A stretch of DNA of 10,270 nt from Bacteroidaceae bacterium (GCA_017618515.1 JAFZUB010000087.1:1-10270); one strand, 5' to 3'; numbered from the stretch's first letter, positions 1 to 8,523 are shown. Notes: a model not told the origin generated them from the sequence alone. Numbers and translations are program-made.

Positions 1-2418
1 CACGTTGAAAGGAATCACATTATACACGTATTCCTTACCCTCGCTGTCAGTGGCCACCACAACCATCTCCACGCCGATGGAGTCTTCCAGACCTGCAGTG
101 TTTATCTTCACGCGCAATGTATGGGCTGTGCCACTAGTGATGACATCGGCATTACCGCCGTGAGTGGCAAAGAAACTGAGCACCTTGATTTCGTCCCACT
201 TAGCTGCTACCTGCTCTTTCCACGCTGCTATCTCCTTGGCCTTGGCATTGTCGTTGGCGCTAAGCTCACGGTAGCGCTGGCCGAGGGCGTTGTAGAACTT
301 GGAGTAGTAGTCATCAAGTTGACGCTTCATGGTGTAGTGAGGTGCTATCTGTGCGATAGAGTTCTTGATGCAGCGTATCCACTGGGGCGAGTAGCCACGG
401 TTGTTGCGGCTGTAATACATCGGTATTATCTCGCGCTCAAGCAAACTGTAAATGGTGGAGGCATCGAGCTGGTCCTGGTGCTCCTGGTTCTGGTAGGTGC
501 GTTTCTCGGTGAGTGCCCATCCGGCTCCCTCACGATAACCCTCAAGCCACCATCCGTCAAGCACACTCAGATTGAGCAGTCCGTTCATCAGCGCCTTTTC
601 ACCGCTGGTACCACTTGCCTCAAGCGGACGGGTAGGAGTGTTCATCCATACATCCACACCAGAGATGAGGCGACGACTCAATTGCATGTCGTAGTTCTCC
701 AGGAAGAGTATCTTGCCCAGGAACTCGGGCGACTGACTGATGTCATAGATTCTCTTTATCAGGCCCTGTCCTGCACCGTCGGCAGGATGTGCCTTACCAG
801 TGAAGATAAACTGCACAGGATATTTGTCGTCATTGACAATGGCCTTCAAACGCTCCAGGTCGGTGAAGAGAAGGTGAGCGCGCTTATAAGTCGCAAAGCG
901 GCGTCCAAAGCCCACGAGCAGTGCGTTGGGATTGATTTTATCAAGCAGCGACACTACCCTCGAGGGGTCGCCCTGATTCTTGAGCCATGCCTTGCGGAAA
1001 CGCTCGCGTATATACTCTATCAGCTTGGTCTTGAGCTGCACACGAGTCTTCCATATCTCCTCGTCAGGCACATCGTAGATTTTCTTCCAGATGTCGGCAT
1101 TGCTCTGGTCGGCGTAGAAATCGGCACCGAAATATTTCTCGTACAGAGTCTTCCACTCGCGGGCTGCCCAGGTAGGAAGATGCACACCGTTGGTCACATA
1201 ACCAACGTGATTCTCTGAGGGGAAGTAGCCCTGCCAAATATTGTTGAACATGCTTTGGCTCACTGTGCCGTGGAGCTTCGACACTCCGTTTACCTCCTGG
1301 CAGGTCTTGCAGCAGAAGGTCGACATGCAGAAGCGCTCGTTCTTATCCTCGGGATTGGTGCGCCCAAGGCCGATGAGGTCGTCCCAGCTGATGCCCAGTT
1401 TCTCGGCATAGCTGCCCAGATACTTCATTGCCATAGCTTCGTCAAAGTAGTCGTGACCTGCAGGTACCGGAGTATGTACGGTATACAGCGATGAAGCGCG
1501 TACCAACTCAAGGGCTTGGTTGAAGGTAAGGCCCTGCTTCACATAGTTGGCCAGACGGTAGAGATTGCACAAAGCTGCGTGGCCCTCGTTGCAGTGATAT
1601 ACATCACGCTTGATACCGAGCAGCTCCAGCAACTGCATACCGCCGATGCCAAGCAGATACTCCTGTTTCATGCGATTCTCCCAATCGCCACCATAGAGAG
1701 TATGGGTGATGTCGCGGTCATACTCCGAGTTGAGCGGGTTGTCGGTGTCGAGCAAGTATAGGCTCACGCGTCCCACATTCACCTTCCACACATTGGCATA
1801 AACCACGGCATAGGGGAAGGGCACCTCGATAACGAGCTGCTTGCCATCCTTGTCTAGCACCTTCTGATAGGGCAGTTGCTCAAAGTCCTGAGGTTCGTAG
1901 TTGGCTATCTGCGTGCCGTCCATGGCAAGTTCCTGGGTGAAGTAGCCGTAGCGGTAAAGCAAACCGATGCCTATCATATCGACATTGCTGTCAGAGGCTT
2001 GCTTCATGTAGTCACCGGCAAGGATGCCAAGACCACCACTGTATATCTTGAGAAAATGGATCAAACCATACTCCATGCAGAAATAGGCCACCGAGGCACG
2101 TGTCTTGTCAGGCTCTGCCTGCATGTAGGCAGTAAAACGGTCATACACCTTGTCCATGCGATCGGTGAACTTCTTGTCTTTTGACAAGGCCACCAACTCA
2201 TCGTAGCTCAGGGCACTCAGAACCTCGATGGCGTTGTTCTTCTTCTCGCGAAACAGCTTCTCATTGATGCTACGAAAAAGAGTGTAAGCATCGGTGTCCC
2301 ATGTCCACCACAGGTTATTCGACATATCCTCAAGCTTGCTCAGGGCAGCGGGAAGCTTGGCCTGCACAGTGAGAGTCTTCCAGTTGGGGGTGTTCACATT
2401 GCTAATCTTAATTTTCAT
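1..2418 (-). CDS. glgP: Alpha-glucan (glycogen) phosphorylase, GT35, 3' end beyond window
   Basis: Cytoplasmic enzyme that uses phosphate to release glucose-1-phosphate from the non-reducing ends of glycogen or maltodextrin, with pyridoxal phosphate (PLP) as cofactor. The frame is open from ATG 2418 to the left edge, giving 806 codons; bacterial proteins of this alpha-glucan phosphorylase subfamily are about 850 residues, so only a short C-terminal piece should be missing. Visible landmarks: an N-terminal NLWWTWD segment like the DUF3417 region, [10 protein letters not shown] at 128-137, YHCNEGH at 274-280, NGVSKLHG after residue 375, YKRA at 511-514, GKAHPAD at 541-547, and EASGTSGEK at 600-608, where Lys608 is the expected PLP-binding lysine. 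ATG 2418 is chosen because the homology ([10 protein letters not shown], then the WW motif) starts right after it and no Shine-Dalgarno site argues otherwise. It lies 45 bp downstream of the glycogen synthase on the same strand, so one transcript is likely. A cluster of four cysteines (364, 369, 370, 373) is noted separately. Confidence 0.93.
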   Translation of the reverse strand, partial: MKIKISNVNTPNWKTLTVQAKLPAALSKLEDMSNNLWWTWDTDAYTLFRSINEKLFREKKNNAIEVLSALSYDELVALSKDKKFTDRMDKVYDRFTAYMQAEPDKTRASVAYFCMEYGLIHFLKIYSGGLGILAGDYMKQASDSNVDMIGIGLLYRYGYFTQELAMDGTQIANYEPQDFEQLPYQKVLDKDGKQLVIEVPFPYAVVYANVWKVNVGRVSLYLLDTDNPLNSEYDRDITHTLYGGDWENRMKQEYLLGIGGMQLLELLGIKRDVYHCNEGHAALCNLYRLANYVKQGLTFNQALELVRASSLYTVHTPVPAGHDYFDEAMAMKYLGSYAEKLGISWDDLIGLGRTNPEDKNERFCMSTFCCKTCQEVNGVSKLHGTVSQSMFNNIWQGYFPSENHVGYVTNGVHLPTWAAREWKTLYEKYFGADFYADQSNADIWKKIYDVPDEEIWKTRVQLKTKLIEYIRERFRKAWLKNQGDPSRVVSLLDKINPNALLVGFGRRFATYKRAHLLFTDLERLKAIVNDDKYPVQFIFTGKAHPADGAGQGLIKRIYDISQSPEFLGKILFLENYDMQLSRRLISGVDVWMNTPTRPLEASGTSGEKALMNGLLNLSVLDGWWLEGYREGAGWALTEKRTYQNQEHQDQLDASTIYSLLEREIIPMYYSRNNRGYSPQWIRCIKNSIAQIAPHYTMKRQLDDYYSKFYNALGQRYRELSANDNAKAKEIAAWKEQVAAKWDEIKVLSFFATHGGNADVITSGTAHTLRVKINTAGLEDSIGVEMVVVATDSEGKEYVYNVIPFNV

Positions 2419-2446
2419 CTTATGTTAAAGGTTTAAGGTTCTATAT

Positions 2447-2481
2447 TTTTAACTTTTCACTCTTCACTTTTCACTCTTCAC
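2447..2481 (-). repeat. Five-copy 7-bp tandem repeat across the glycogen synthase stop codon
   Basis: Read on the plus strand, the stretch is five consecutive heptamers: TTTTAAC (2447-2453), TTTTCAC (2454-2460), TCTTCAC (2461-2467), TTTTCAC (2468-2474) and TCTTCAC (2475-2481). On the coding strand this is GTGAAGA / GTGAAAA alternating, then GTTAAAA. The TGA stop of the glycogen synthase (2464-2466) lies inside the third unit, so the repeat is part coding and part spacer to glgP. Its role is unknown. Confidence 0.85.
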
Positions 2482-4161
2482 CGCCAGCGTATACGCCTTA
2501 ATATATTGCTTCACAAAATCCTTCCACATAGCCTTCTTCGACAGGTCGGTAGCAGCGGCAGCAAACTGCTGCCAGTCAGCCTGTGACAGGCGGGCCATAC
2601 CTGCGATAGAGGTGGCTATCTCGCCAACACACTCATCGTAGTTGTAGTCGTTGCGTGAAACTACTGCCACACCGTCCGATACGAGGGGTTGGTGGCCTGT
2701 CACGCCGGCTACCCACTGACCGAAACCACTCAAATTTGTAGTGAGACAGGGCACGCCAAAGGCTATGCTCTCCAGCGGAGTGTAGCCCCATGGCTCGTAG
2801 TACGACGGGTAAATGCAATAGTCGCAGCCCGTAAGCAAGTCATAGTAGGGCATGTTTATCACGCCGTCGTTGCCATCAAGATATGTGGGGATAAACAGCA
2901 GATGCAGGCGCTGACCCTTGTCAAACGAGAGACCACTGCCGTAGATGGTCTGCACTATGGGCTCCTCGTTGAAGTTGTAAAGCTCGTGAGTAATGAAGGG
3001 GTGGGGCAGGGGCTCCATGTCGGAGGCATCAAGCAGCTTAATGGCAGGCTTCAGAGCCAAACGCTCGTTAACATCCTTACGGGCTGCCTTCTCCCAGCAC
3101 GGCACTGCTATCACTGCCAGCACATCACGCTTCAGGTCGCCAGCGTCCTGCACACGTTTCAGCGCGTTGATAAACAAGTCGAAACCCTTGCAGCGGAAGT
3201 CGTTGCGACCACTGGTAGCCACGATAAGGGTATCATCTGACAGCTTGTCGCCGTTGAGAGCATTATAAGTATTGAGCATTGCCTTGCGAGCACGCTTCCT
3301 TACGGCCAGCAGCTGTGCGCCCTTGTAAGTGAAACTGGTGTCAAAGCCGTTGGGCAGTATCACATCTGCCTCGCGACCCAGAAACTGGCGGCACTCTCTG
3401 TTGGTAAGCTCCGACACGGTGGTCATGCAGTCGGCCTGCAGTGCAGCAGCTTTCTCGGCACTGTGCTTAGCCTCCATATTCAGCTCGCGAGCCATCTGGT
3501 CGCCATTGTAGCCATCAAAGTAAGCATAGAGCTGCTTATTGTTGCAGGTGATGGAGCGGCCGATACTGGTGGCGTGGGTTGTGAAGACGGTGGCCATCTT
3601 GGGCTCGTTCTTCTTCACGTAGAGCAGTCCGAAGGCGCTCATCCATTCGTGAGCCTGGAACACAGTGCTTAAATCCTGCTTCTCCTGCTTGCAGAAGTAG
3701 CGGTAGGCTGCGACTGCCATCCTACCGGCCTGCCATGCGAAGAGGCTGGCATCGTCATAGTCGCCATAAGCATTGAGTGAGTCAACACCAAAGCTCTCCC
3801 ACATTTCACCATAGATCTTATTCTTCTCCTCACGGATGCACTCATAGTCCACCAGGGCTACGATAGGACTGCCTGGCACATTCCAACGACCGAAGCGCGT
3901 AGGGATGCCCTGCTTCTTCAGTTGACGAGCCAGTGCACTCAGCAGTGTTGAGTCGGGTGTGAATAGGGGATTGGCGTTCTTCGCGCCCTTGCCGCTTACG
4001 TGTGCGTGCACGTCCGGGCCTATATAAATAAGGTTGTCTTTATAGATTCCCTCAAGAGCCTTGGCCTGAGTAGATAATACTGTGTAAATTCCGCCAACTT
4101 TGTTGCATACTTCCCAGCTGGCTTGAAAAACATAATCTGTAGGTTTTGCTATTCGTTTCAT
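2464..4161 (-). CDS. Glycogen synthase, GT3 family (eukaryote-like)
   Basis: Retaining glycosyltransferase that extends alpha-1,4-glucan from a sugar nucleotide (UDP-glucose in the characterised eukaryotic members of GT3; donor here inferred). It has 565 residues, against roughly 700 for animal and yeast enzymes, and lacks their phosphorylated tails and arginine-rich allosteric helix as far as I can see. Evidence for GT3 rather than bacterial GT5 GlgA: EVCNKVGGIYTVL at residues 17-29 (sugar-nucleotide loop with KVGG 21-24), VFQAHEW and FTTHATSIGR in the first Rossmann domain, SGRNDFRCKG at the start of the second, and YYEPWGYTPLES with the E-x7-E pair Glu456/Glu464. The start ATG 4161 sits directly before conserved sequence and about 30 bp downstream of a good promoter -7 element. 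It is the first gene of a two-gene unit with glgP. The last codons (VKSEK and the stop) are made by a 7-bp tandem repeat. No branching enzyme or GlgC lies in the window. The gene symbol is left blank because glgA normally means the GT5 enzyme. Confidence 0.9.
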   Translation of the reverse strand: MKRIAKPTDYVFQASWEVCNKVGGIYTVLSTQAKALEGIYKDNLIYIGPDVHAHVSGKGAKNANPLFTPDSTLLSALARQLKKQGIPTRFGRWNVPGSPIVALVDYECIREEKNKIYGEMWESFGVDSLNAYGDYDDASLFAWQAGRMAVAAYRYFCKQEKQDLSTVFQAHEWMSAFGLLYVKKNEPKMATVFTTHATSIGRSITCNNKQLYAYFDGYNGDQMARELNMEAKHSAEKAAALQADCMTTVSELTNRECRQFLGREADVILPNGFDTSFTYKGAQLLAVRKRARKAMLNTYNALNGDKLSDDTLIVATSGRNDFRCKGFDLFINALKRVQDAGDLKRDVLAVIAVPCWEKAARKDVNERLALKPAIKLLDASDMEPLPHPFITHELYNFNEEPIVQTIYGSGLSFDKGQRLHLLFIPTYLDGNDGVINMPYYDLLTGCDYCIYPSYYEPWGYTPLESIAFGVPCLTTNLSGFGQWVAGVTGHQPLVSDGVAVVSRNDYNYDECVGEIATSIAGMARLSQADWQQFAAAATDLSKKAMWKDFVKQYIKAYTLAVKSEK

Positions 4162-4190
4162 TTTTAGATAAAAGTTAGAAAAATCTTATG

Positions 4191-4222
4191 CAAAATTAGG
4201 TATTTCGCGCCAAAGCTCCCAA
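4191..4222 (-). promoter_or_regulatory. Bacteroidetes-type promoter for the glycogen synthase-glgP unit
   Basis: On the minus strand TAATTTTG (4191-4198) matches the TAnnTTTG -7 consensus of the Bacteroidetes primary sigma factor. Twenty bp upstream lies TTGG (4219-4222), a one-mismatch version of the -33 TTTG. The predicted transcript would start about 25 bp before ATG 4161. The -33 half is weaker than in the other two promoters here, which would fit a regulated promoter (inference). Confidence 0.65.
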
Positions 4223-4237
4223 GAAACTGCGCCAAAG
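4207..4237. repeat. 9-bp direct repeat, 22 bp apart, overlapping the glycogen promoter
   Basis: GCGCCAAAG occurs at 4207-4215 and again at 4229-4237, 22 bp apart from start to start, about two helical turns. On the glycogen-synthase strand one copy falls between -7 and -33 and the other just upstream of -33. That placement is what an operator for a regulator binding one DNA face would look like, but the binding protein is not known. Confidence 0.55.
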
Positions 4238-4406
4238 TTTGCTTAAATAGCGAATTTTATCTATAAAATTTGGCCATTACAAAATATTTCATTATGGAGT
4301 TGTTTTTTCTCCCTTTTCAGACTGCTTATATGGCCAATTATGTACACCTCCGGAGTAGGGTAGAGTGTGTCGTGAAAACAAAAAATATGGCATAATATCG
4401 CAATTA

Positions 4407-4416
4407 CTCTGCAGAG
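4407..4416. repeat. 10-bp perfect palindrome next to the GH2 promoter
   Basis: CTCTGCAGAG is a perfect palindrome ending one base before the -33 TTTG (4418-4421) of the GH2 promoter. The position suits an activator or repressor site. A 10-bp palindrome can arise by chance, so this is weak on its own. Confidence 0.35.
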
Positions 4417-4417
4417 A

Positions 4418-4449
4418 TTTGGTAGATATCGGATTAATTCGTAATTTTG
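4418..4449 (+). promoter_or_regulatory. Bacteroidetes-type promoter for the GH2 gene
   Basis: TTTG (4418-4421) and TAATTTTG (4442-4449) are separated by exactly 20 bp and fit the -33/-7 consensus of Bacteroidetes housekeeping promoters. Transcription should begin a few bases after 4449, leaving a leader of about 20 bases before ATG 4474. This also rules out the upstream TTG at 4447 as a start codon, because it lies within the -7 element. Confidence 0.75.
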
Positions 4450-4473
4450 CTGCAATATAAAATAAAAGGTATT

Positions 4474-7400
4474 ATGAGATTTGCTGGAAAGATAATTATC
4501 TCGGCCATAGCTGTGCTGCTCGCAGGCAGTACCCACGCCGACTATGCCCCACTGATGGAGGGCTACAAGATGAGCAATAACGTCAAGGCACCCAAAGGTG
4601 ATGAATGGAACAACCCCGCTCTGCTCGGCCTCAACAAGGAGATGCCCCGCTCATGGTTCTTCTCCTTCGACACCAAGGACAATGCTCGCAAAGTACTGCC
4701 TGAGAACTCCGTCTATTGGAAGAGCCTCGATGGCGTATGGAAGTTCCACTTCGCCAAGAGCCCCGACCAACGGCCGCAGCGATTCTATCGCACCGACTTC
4801 GACGACTCGGGGTGGGACGACATCAAGGTGCCAGGCAGCTGGAATGTGCAGGGTATTGACAAGCACGACGGCAGCCGCAAGTATGGCAGCCCCATCTATG
4901 TTAACCAGTGGACCGTCTTCCACACCGAGCGCACCGTCGGCGATTGGCGCAAGGGAGTGATGCGCAATAACCCCGTCAACTACACTGCTCATGAGTATCC
5001 CAACGAGGTGGGCAGCTATCGCCGCAGTTTCGAGCTACCCGACAACTGGGACGGACGCGAGGTCTATATCAGCTTCGACGGCGTAGACTCATTCTTCTAT
5101 CTCTGGATCAACGGACAGTACGTGGGCTTCAGCAAAAACTCACGCAACGCCGCACGCTTTAATATCACACGCCATATCAAGAAGGGGCGCAACGAAGTAG
5201 CCGTTGAGGTCTATCGCCTCAGCGACGGCTCCTTCCTCGAGGCGCAAGACATGTTCCGCCTACCCGGCATCTTCCGCACCGTGGCAGTGTATAGCTTGCC
5301 AAAGGTGCAGGTGCGCGACATGGTCATCATCCCCGACTTCGACCACGACTACCGCAACGGCATGCTGCGCATCACCTCCACAGTGCGCAACCTCACTAAT
5401 CGCAAGGCCGAGGAGTATCGCCTGCGCTACTGGCTCTACGCCAACAATCTCTATCAGGACGACAATACTCTCGTCAGCACCACCGAAAGCCCCCTCTTCA
5501 CCATAGCCAAGGAGAGCGACTGGCAGGACCTTACCGCCATCTATGTCGCCACGCCCAAGAAGTGGTCGGCAGAGGAGCCCAACCGCTATACCCTCGTTGC
5601 TGAACTCATCGACAAGAGAGACCAGATAGTAGAGACCGTCAGCACCATCGTCGGCTTCCGCAAGGTGGAGATAAAGGACACCCCTGCCGACAGCGACGAA
5701 TTTAAGAAGGCAGGACGCTACTACTACCTCAACGGCAAGACCGTCAAGCTCAAGGGCGTCAACCGTCACGAGACCAATCCCGCATTGGGTCACGCCATCA
5801 CCCGCGACCAGATGGAGAAAGAAGTGATGCTCATGAAGCAGGCCAATATCAACCACGTGCGCTGCTCTCACTATCCCGACGCACCTTACTGGTATTACCT
5901 CTGCAATAAATACGGCATCTACCTCGAGGACGAGGCCAACATCGAGAGCCATGAATACGGCTACGGCAAGGAGAGCCTCTCTCACCCCGAAGAGTGGCGC
6001 CCGGCCCATATCGCTAGAGTCATGGAGATGGCCCACAGCAATGTCAACAATCCCTGCATAGTCATCTGGAGCCTCGGCAATGAGGCAGGCCCTGGCCACA
6101 ACTTCAAGGCAGCCTACGACAGCCTCAAGCACTTCGACACCAGCCGACCCGTGCAGTATGAGCGCAACAACAGCATCGTCGACATGGGCTCCAACCAATA
6201 TCCTTCAGTCGGAGAGACACAGCAGATAGCCGATGGCACACAAGGCTACAAATACCCGTTTCATATCTCCGAGTACGCCCACTCCATGGGCAATGCCGTC
6301 GGCAACCTCGCCGACATCTGGCAAGCCGTGGAGAGCAGCAGCTTCATCTGCGGAGGAGCCATTTGGGACTGGGTGGACCAAGGCATTTGGAACTACACCA
6401 CCGACGGCCGTCGTTATATGGGTTACGGCGGTGACTTTGGCGACTCGCCCAACGATGGACAGTTCGTCATGAACGGCATTATGTTTGGCGACCTCGAGCC
6501 CAAGCCGCAGTACTATGAGGTCAAGAAAGTCTATCAAAATATCGTCGCCAAGATGGTCGATGTCGAGACCGGCGAGATAGAAATATTCAACAAGAGCTAC
6601 TTCACCGACCTTACACAGTACCTCGGCGAATGGAGTCTCTGGAAAAACGGTAAGCAAGTCAACGTCGGCGAACTCAACCTCGACGGACTCACCCCCCGCA
6701 CCCTCAAAAAGATGGAGTTGCCATACGACTATGAGGAGCTCGACCCCGAGGGCGAGTACTTCGTCAAACTCCAGTTCATCCTCAAACACGCCACCCCCTG
6801 GGCTGATGCTGGCTATGTGCAGGCCGAAGAGCAGTTCCCCATCAAAAGCGCCGAGAAGCCTGTCATCACAGCTGACCATCCCGACCTCAAAGCCCTCAAC
6901 GTTAGCTCCTCCACCGACGCCATCAATATCAAGGGGCAGAACTTCAACATCGTCTTCAATACTGTCGATGGCTCCATCAACACTCTCGAGTACGACGGCA
7001 TTGATGTCATAACCCCCAACTGCGGACCGCGACTCAACGCCTTCCGTGCCTTTACTAACAACGACAACTGGTTCTACTCCAAGTGGTTCACCAACGGACT
7101 CCACAATCTGCGCCACCGCGCCCTCGACCATCAGCAGTACACCAACGCCGACGGCTCCATCACCCTTGCATTCACCGTTTGGAGCCAAGCACCCAATGCT
7201 GCCCGACAAGTGGGAGGCACCGACATGAATCGCTATGGACCCTACCAGAGCAAGATAGAGGAACTCACCGATCGACCCTTCGGCGACGACGATTTCCACT
7301 TCCTCACACGTCAGCTCTACACCATTCACCGCGACGGTTCCGTCGAGCTGCAGGCCAACATCCAGAGCAGCGACCCCACACTCGTGCTGCCGCGACTCGG

Positions 7401-8520
7401 CTACCAGATGCAGATACCTAGCAGCCTCTCGCGACTAGAATATTATGGCCGTGGACCCGCAGGCAACTACAACGACCGCCGCACAGGCTCTTTCATCGAA
7501 CGCTACACCAGCACCGTGCGACAGCAAGTCGAGCATTTCCCCAAGCCCCAGGAAATGGCCAACCATGAAGACACCCGTTGGTGCGCACTCACCAATCCAC
7601 AGGGCGAAGGAGTTCTCTTCATTGCCGACGGACACATGAGCATGCAGGCACTGCCATACTCAGCCGTCGATATGACCACCGCAGCCCATCCTTACGAGCT
7701 GCAGCCAGCCACCACCACCTACCTCAACCTTGACCTCGCAGTCACAGGCCTAGGCGGCACATCCTGCGGACAAGCACCGCCATTCCAACGCGATAGGGTA
7801 GTGGGCCCCGCCCACAGCTTCGGCTTCATCATACGCCCCATCCGCGACACCGAAAACCGCGGCAACCTTACCAACGTACGCCCCGCATCCAGTGCATTGC
7901 CACTCATCCAGCGCGACGCTAAAGGCCTGCTTACCATCAGCGCTGCTGGTGCCGACTCCATCGTCTATACCATTGACGACGGTCCCGAGCAGGGCTACAC
8001 CGCCCCCTTCACCTTCAAGCAGGGAGGCACCGTCAAGGCATGGCCCGCAGACAGCAAGGCAGCTGCCATCACCATGACCTTCGATAAGATAACTACCATA
8101 CAAATCAAGGCCACCAACGCCAGCAGCGAAGAAAACAAGGCAGAAGACACACCTGCCACCAACCTCACCGACAGCAACCCATCCACCTTCTGGCACACCA
8201 TGTACTCCGTCACAATGGCCAATTTCCCCCATTGGGTAGACTTCGACTGCATGGACGTCAAGAGCCTCACCGGCTTTACCTACCTGCCTCGTCAGGACAG
8301 CCCCAACGGCAACATCAAGGACTACGAAATCCTCGTCAGCCAAGACGGCGTCAACTGGAGCGAGCCCATAGCCAAGGGCACCTTCGCCAACAACCAAAAC
8401 CTCAAGAAGGTGCTCTTCGCCCAGCCTGTCCAGGCACGCTATCTACGCTTCCGAGCCCTCTCCAATCAGGCAGGCAACGACTACGCCACCGGAGCTGAGT
8501 TCACCATTATGGCAGAATAA
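4474..8520 (+). CDS. Secreted GH2 beta-galactosidase-like enzyme with C-terminal CBM32-type module
   Basis: Retaining exo-glycosidase, LacZ-like; beta-galactosidase is the likeliest activity, but GH2 also includes other specificities. It has 1348 residues against about 1024 for E. coli LacZ. Order of parts: signal peptide 1-22 (cleavage after THA, so exported); GH2 sugar-binding domain about 78-275, with QDM at 258-260 in the LacZ-like substrate loop (Asp259 kept); Ig-like domain about 280-393; TIM barrel about 395-665 with KGVNRHET from 427, acid/base Glu537 in SLGNE, nucleophile Glu600 in SEYAHSMGN, and IWDWVDQG; DUF4981-like domain about 670-805; LacZ small-chain (domain 5) fold about 815-1120; a chitobiase C-terminal-like domain about 1145-1200; and a discoidin/F5-8C (CBM32-like) domain about 1205-1348 ending in YLRFRA plus a short tail. 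The start is ATG 4474: it begins the signal peptide and lies just after the promoter. An inserted loop at 145-176 is unusual. It is probably monocistronic, since bamD has its own promoter. No transporter or sensor gene adjoins it. Confidence 0.9.
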   Translation: MRFAGKIIISAIAVLLAGSTHADYAPLMEGYKMSNNVKAPKGDEWNNPALLGLNKEMPRSWFFSFDTKDNARKVLPENSVYWKSLDGVWKFHFAKSPDQRPQRFYRTDFDDSGWDDIKVPGSWNVQGIDKHDGSRKYGSPIYVNQWTVFHTERTVGDWRKGVMRNNPVNYTAHEYPNEVGSYRRSFELPDNWDGREVYISFDGVDSFFYLWINGQYVGFSKNSRNAARFNITRHIKKGRNEVAVEVYRLSDGSFLEAQDMFRLPGIFRTVAVYSLPKVQVRDMVIIPDFDHDYRNGMLRITSTVRNLTNRKAEEYRLRYWLYANNLYQDDNTLVSTTESPLFTIAKESDWQDLTAIYVATPKKWSAEEPNRYTLVAELIDKRDQIVETVSTIVGFRKVEIKDTPADSDEFKKAGRYYYLNGKTVKLKGVNRHETNPALGHAITRDQMEKEVMLMKQANINHVRCSHYPDAPYWYYLCNKYGIYLEDEANIESHEYGYGKESLSHPEEWRPAHIARVMEMAHSNVNNPCIVIWSLGNEAGPGHNFKAAYDSLKHFDTSRPVQYERNNSIVDMGSNQYPSVGETQQIADGTQGYKYPFHISEYAHSMGNAVGNLADIWQAVESSSFICGGAIWDWVDQGIWNYTTDGRRYMGYGGDFGDSPNDGQFVMNGIMFGDLEPKPQYYEVKKVYQNIVAKMVDVETGEIEIFNKSYFTDLTQYLGEWSLWKNGKQVNVGELNLDGLTPRTLKKMELPYDYEELDPEGEYFVKLQFILKHATPWADAGYVQAEEQFPIKSAEKPVITADHPDLKALNVSSSTDAINIKGQNFNIVFNTVDGSINTLEYDGIDVITPNCGPRLNAFRAFTNNDNWFYSKWFTNGLHNLRHRALDHQQYTNADGSITLAFTVWSQAPNAARQVGGTDMNRYGPYQSKIEELTDRPFGDDDFHFLTRQLYTIHRDGSVELQANIQSSDPTLVLPRLGYQMQIPSSLSRLEYYGRGPAGNYNDRRTGSFIERYTSTVRQQVEHFPKPQEMANHEDTRWCALTNPQGEGVLFIADGHMSMQALPYSAVDMTTAAHPYELQPATTTYLNLDLAVTGLGGTSCGQAPPFQRDRVVGPAHSFGFIIRPIRDTENRGNLTNVRPASSALPLIQRDAKGLLTISAAGADSIVYTIDDGPEQGYTAPFTFKQGGTVKAWPADSKAAAITMTFDKITTIQIKATNASSEENKAEDTPATNLTDSNPSTFWHTMYSVTMANFPHWVDFDCMDVKSLTGFTYLPRQDSPNGNIKDYEILVSQDGVNWSEPIAKGTFANNQNLKKVLFAQPVQARYLRFRALSNQAGNDYATGAEFTIMAE

Positions 8521-8523
8521 ACT

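Larger units (their letters stand above)
4162..4473. other. Divergent intergenic region between glycogen synthase and GH2 genes
   Basis: This 312-bp AT-rich spacer has no credible gene; the short frames in it lack homology and codon character. It holds one promoter facing each way (given separately), a 9-bp direct repeat near the glycogen promoter (4207-4237), two copies of a TGGCCA palindrome that form an 8-bp inverted pair (TTGGCCAT at 4270-4277 and ATGGCCAA at 4330-4337), an 8-bp palindrome CTCCGGAG (4348-4355), and a 10-bp palindrome CTCTGCAGAG (4407-4416) just before the GH2 -33 element. About 220 bp separate the two promoters, with no motif I can assign to a named regulator. A small RNA cannot be ruled out but nothing shows one. 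Confidence 0.6.

Noticed and set aside
121..2184. Plus-strand frames of 79-365 codons across the phosphorylase region
   Set aside because: They mirror the minus-strand glgP gene, which has catalytic motifs throughout; the plus-strand translations resemble no protein and have no promoters.
4340..4363. Seven-codon upstream frame (MYTSGVG) in the divergent spacer
   Set aside because: It ends well before the predicted GH2 promoter, so it would not be on that transcript; chance occurrence is likely.
4447..4473. TTG start nine codons upstream of the GH2 ATG
   Set aside because: The TTG lies inside the promoter -7 element, and the signal peptide begins cleanly at ATG 4474.
4261..4536. Minus-strand frame of 91 codons in the divergent spacer
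   Set aside because: It overlaps the start of GH2 and its promoter, has odd composition and no recognisable motif.
5260..7329. Long antisense open frames (312 and 374 codons) inside the GH2 gene
   Set aside because: They are in antisense register to a clearly real gene, read as low-complexity Val/Gly/Ala/Leu sequence, and arise from the strong third-position C bias of GH2 codons. No family motif is visible.
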